The notes under the pieces were generated by a model. The model saw nothing but the letters and a program-made list of their open reading frames with translations, was not told the origin of the DNA and ran no database searches. The translations under genes and the position numbers were made by a program. A DNA stretch of 64,000 bases from Strigamia acuminata. Its lineage: Eukaryota > Arthropoda > Chilopoda > Geophilomorpha > Linotaeniidae. The stretch spans positions 4,713,087 through 4,777,086 of the forward strand of contig OX442314.1 in the NCBI GenBank assembly GCA_949358305.1, read 5' to 3'. Shown here one piece after another: positions 60,430 to 64,000 of this stretch; the stretch's first letter is position 1, and each line of letters starts with the position of its first letter.

Positions 60430-63400
60430 ATGGAGAGAGAGGATTCAAATCGACCAGTAGGCCGAATTCAGCAAATGAGAAGACGAAAACTGCTTCAACT
60501 TGTTCGCGTTACTATGTCGAAGCAACAGAGAACTCCGGCATTCAACAAATGTTTGACAAATATCTTGCAGAAGAAAAGAAATATCAAGATTTTACTTTGC
60601 GTGTTACTAATTATCAATTTGGCAGCTTGTGTTTATCAAACAGTAGATCGGGTTTTGCATTTCATGGACGAACCCACAGCAGTTGATGCACACATGATTG
60701 AAACAACGCATGGTCCCTTTCCCTATGTTTATTTATATCCACCTACTACGCAAGAATTTAACGATTTCATTTTCAACAAGACAAAAAAATCTAAAGACAA
60801 AGATCAATGTACAGAAATATACCTACCATTTTCAAAATTTAATATCAGTGATATTCTACAATATACTACTACACTTAGTTACATAACTGATGCCTACTTC
60901 AAAACAGTAAATCATTTTCATTTTTTCTCCTAACCAAACTAGAAAAGTTTAATCAAATGAGGAAAAAATTATATTTCCAGCCTGAAATGCGCATTAACCT
61001 TACAATTGCAAATTATGAGACTGTGAGTTCGGCCACTGCACAAGTTTCCAGTCGTAAGTCAACAATAATTCCCGTTTTCTTTATTTTTAAAAGTTCCTTT
61101 TTCCCTTAGCAATTTCGTTTCCATATGGGAATCCTGCTTATAAGATGGTGATTAAACTTAATTTTCCCAAGCAATGTAAAATTGTTCGAGTGAGTATTTA
61201 ATTTCATCGACAATTCTCACAATTTATTTTGCATTTCTCACAGCCACAAAGTTGCACAACACATTTTTTAAACACTAAGCGTCCCTTTGTAGCTGTCAAA
61301 ATTGTGAAATCCTCAGTAATAAAATTTGATAATCATTCTTGAAACCATTCCATTCAATTTCAAGGTGTTAATAGATCCATCATCAGTCGTTTATAATTTA
61401 AACAGTATATTCATGCAAGAGATACAAATAAAACATGGCAAACATACAGTTGGAAATAGAGTGCAAGAAGTAAGGATTAAATTAATAATTATTCACACAG
61501 AAAAGAGAATTATTTTCTAGCCATTAATAAAAAGTATTTCTTGGATCTATCAGCTTTATTTAAGCACAATTGCTAATTATTTACTAATATGTAATAAGGG
61601 CCATCCGTAATTTACATAATGTTGGGTTTTGGTTGACTACAGTTAACATAAACATGTAAACATCAAATTTGTGTTACAAGGTTTAACAAATTCCCTCTCT
61701 TCCTCCCTAGAAAATAAAATAATAAAAAAGAACGGCTTAAGATGCTATGTTATTTAAGGAAGGCCCCATAATAATACAGGAATTTGAAACATTTATTTTA
61801 GTATCACTACATCAGCACTAAGAAAAATCCATGCGATAATAATTTACACGATTGTTTGCGCCCATGTCTCGTCAAACGAATGAAATGCAGGTAAGTTTTT
61901 TTGATTCGACTCAATAACAGAATTCAATAAAAGAATATTTATTTCTGGGTATAAATCACACATCAAAACATTTAAAAAATATTTTTTATCTAACTGTTAT
62001 TATTATTAATAAAAATTAGAAGTTAACTTAAATAAAGGTTGTCACATTAGATATCCATTTTATGAAGCGAGAAATCTACCGAAATGCAATGACAAAGACA
62101 CTTTGATTCAGGTCGGACAAATAGAAAACCTTATCATCTTAGATGGTATAGAATCACAGTGTAGATGTGGTAATTTATGTGATGAGACAAGTTTCAGCCA
62201 AACATTCGAAAGAACACCTGATGATGGAGATAAAATAGACATTTATGTTGTCAATACTTTCGTTCGAACATTAGTCGAACACTTTTCTTATGACATCATC
62301 AATTTGCTATGCGACATTGGAGGAAACATCGGCCTCTATTTCGGAATGTCTTGCTTGACACTGGTCGAAATATTCATTCACATATGCAAAATATGCGTCA
62401 GCAAACCAACAACAGCAAATTCCAAGTTGACAGATAAAATTGAAATGACACTTGAAAAGATGCAGAATCGCCGAAAACCAACTTTCGATAAAAAGTTGAT
62501 CAAAATCACAACATCACTATTCTTTGGTTTGATATCAGTCTACTACATTTACCATTTGATTGATTCTTATTTTCAATTTCCACTCTTGAAAACTGTTAAA
62601 CTCATTAGAGATGAAAAAATTCATTTTCCACTCATTATTGCATGTGCAGATAGTGCAAACATATCACATGCTAAAAAGGAATTAGCCCAAAGACTCAACT
62701 CAACTGATTGTGACGATTTACAACTGTTGGATTTACTCCATCCACTATCTGAATTCGCAAAGCAACCACTGCAATTGTGGAATGCCTCGTCTCTTCTTGA
62801 TTTATACGACGAAGAACGGATAAAGCATCTCAAGGTAAAAAAAATCAGAATATTAAATCATCAATTCAAACGTGTATAAAATTAAGAAACTTGTAGAACG
62901 GGATAGCAGCAGATACAATTGAATTATATATTCCCAATTTATCATTAAAACCAACAGTGTATGGAATGTGTACTGCGTTTAATAGAAGTAAAAAAACAAG
63001 TCACTTTTAAATTTTAATTCTCACTAAAATATTTTTACCCAGCTGACCGGCCGTTTTCTAGAAAGCAAAACTTTGTAATGATTACCGATCTGCCCAGTGT
63101 TCACTGTAGTTTTAAACGAGAAGTGAGATAGAAGTTTATCCTTCGTACTGTCAATTGCAGCAGTTACTAATTTCACTTTCTGTATTCCAGCACTTCATTT
63201 TGCCAACAAATCAATTTTTTCATCCGAAATATCGTTTAGATGTATCCAACAACTTAGGTGTTTATGTCAACTTCGCCCCTCAAACGGTGAATTCAAAAAA
63301 TGATTAATCCACTATACTCTGGCTCACCATAAGGTTGCCCTTCCTCCCATTGGGCGAGTCTCACTACTTCCAACTGCAGACTGTACTACCACCAGGAAAA

Positions 63401-64000
63401 GTAGTTTTTATTTTTGTGATTAATTGATTATTATAAAATAAAGATTAAAATGATAGAAATTTTATTTTATTTTATAGTAAAATGTTTTTTCCATTTATAA
63501 AACATGTTTGTTCAGTTTATTGGTTGCTTTATCTGAAAAGCACAATGTCTGTACATCGATTGCAATTCTGATGTTTTGTATCACTCGGGAGAAAGACCAC
63601 CCTAATAGTAAGCCAAAGTATAGCGCATTCGAAAAGCCATTGCAACAGTTTAAATAGCGTAATTAGACTTCAAAAATGGCACCCAATTTAATCTGCATCA
63701 GTCACTATTGAGAAATTGTAGCCATTTTGGAGAAATTATCAACAGTTTTGAAAAACTCAAATTTTTCTTTGGTTTGGGGCCCCAATTTGTTCAAGGGCTC
63801 ACACTGTAGCTTATGTGGTTGTGGCCAAATTGCCATTTAGTTGATTAATCTTTCCAGCTTGTTCGATTAAATACCCCGAGAAGTCCTTGCAGACCAAATG
63901 ATGAAGTTTTAAAATGTGAAGAAAACTGCTACGAAAAGATACTCGAGCAACAAACTTTCAATTGCAGGTAACTTGTAATTCATCCACTAATTACTCTGAA
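60430..64000 (+). CDS. Gene C': two-domain DEG/ENaC channel subunit, 3' end cut by window
   Basis: Exons: 60430-60906, 60981-61053, 61110-61189, 61365-61469, 61802-61890, 62051-62834, 62897-62987, 63043-63122, 63191-63286, 63858-63967. Exon 11 would fall beyond base 64000. It matches gene C closely through exon 9. From base 63807 it departs from the A-type sequence shared by A and the chimera: several substitutions in intron 9, and in exon 10 a Lys codon replaces the Arg before the CEENCYEK motif. It is therefore probably the original, unrecombined C gene with its own 3' end. The coding frame is open to the window edge. Confidence 0.8.

Larger units (their letters stand above)
39293..63779 (+). 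repeat. 24.49-kb tandem segmental duplication, copy 2
   Basis: Second copy, joined head to tail to copy 1. The junction lies in the 27-base tract 39293-39319, which is the same in gene A, the chimera and C'. Before it the sequence is C-type (last C-specific base 39292), and after it A-type (first A-specific base 39320). Confidence 0.95.

Overview
This is eukaryotic, animal-type DNA: AT-rich, with short GT-AG introns, polyadenylation signals and dense transposon debris. I see no operons, ribosome binding sites or RNA genes. Short introns and pickpocket-like channel genes suggest an invertebrate, but I cannot name the species.

The only genes I can support form a tandem cluster of DEG/ENaC (amiloride-sensitive/pickpocket-like) cation-channel genes, all on the + strand. 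They are gene A (10619-15841), gene B (27907-30758), gene C5'-A3' (35943-40324), B' (52394-55245) and C' (60430 to the window edge). The full-length genes have 11 exons. Each appears to encode two complete DEG/ENaC subunits in one chain: TM1, ectodomain, TM2 with a G-M-S filter, a short cytosolic linker, TM3, second ectodomain, and TM4 with a G-F-S filter. The first pore helix, the linker and the second TM1 lie in one uninterrupted exon in every paralogue, so the fusion is not an exon-joining artefact. Gene B has lost its last two exons and would lack the second pore helix.

The window is also a large near-perfect tandem duplication. 14810-39292 (copy 1) and 39293-63779 (copy 2) differ by roughly a dozen substitutions and two small indels. 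The junction falls at homologous positions in intron 9 of genes A and C, inside a 27-bp tract identical in A, C and C'. The middle gene is therefore a chimera of C exons 1-9 and A exons 10-11, as expected from unequal crossing-over between an A and a C gene. An assembly artefact is the main alternative.

Layout: 1-2580 is a minisatellite, a MITE, a GC-rich repeat and unassigned sequence. 2580-10500 is the upstream region of gene A: a ~130-bp satellite array, a TTAA-flanked element, a TA-flanked MITE, a Tc1 element with long inverted repeats and GC-rich repeats. Gene A follows, with a hAT-like MITE nested around a second MITE in intron 9. 15842-20536 is 3' flank holding a degenerate gag/ORF1-like element and GC-rich repeats. 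20537-27900 is the upstream region of gene B, paralogous to that of A. Gene B ends against an LTR-like element (30985 to about 32730). 32786-35942 is the upstream region of C, with its own satellite array and a cluster of GTCGAC palindromes. After 39293 everything from gene A intron 9 through gene C is repeated.

Several transposon insertions have a matching empty site in a paralogous part of this same window, which fixes their boundaries and shows that they post-date the older duplication that produced units A, B and C.
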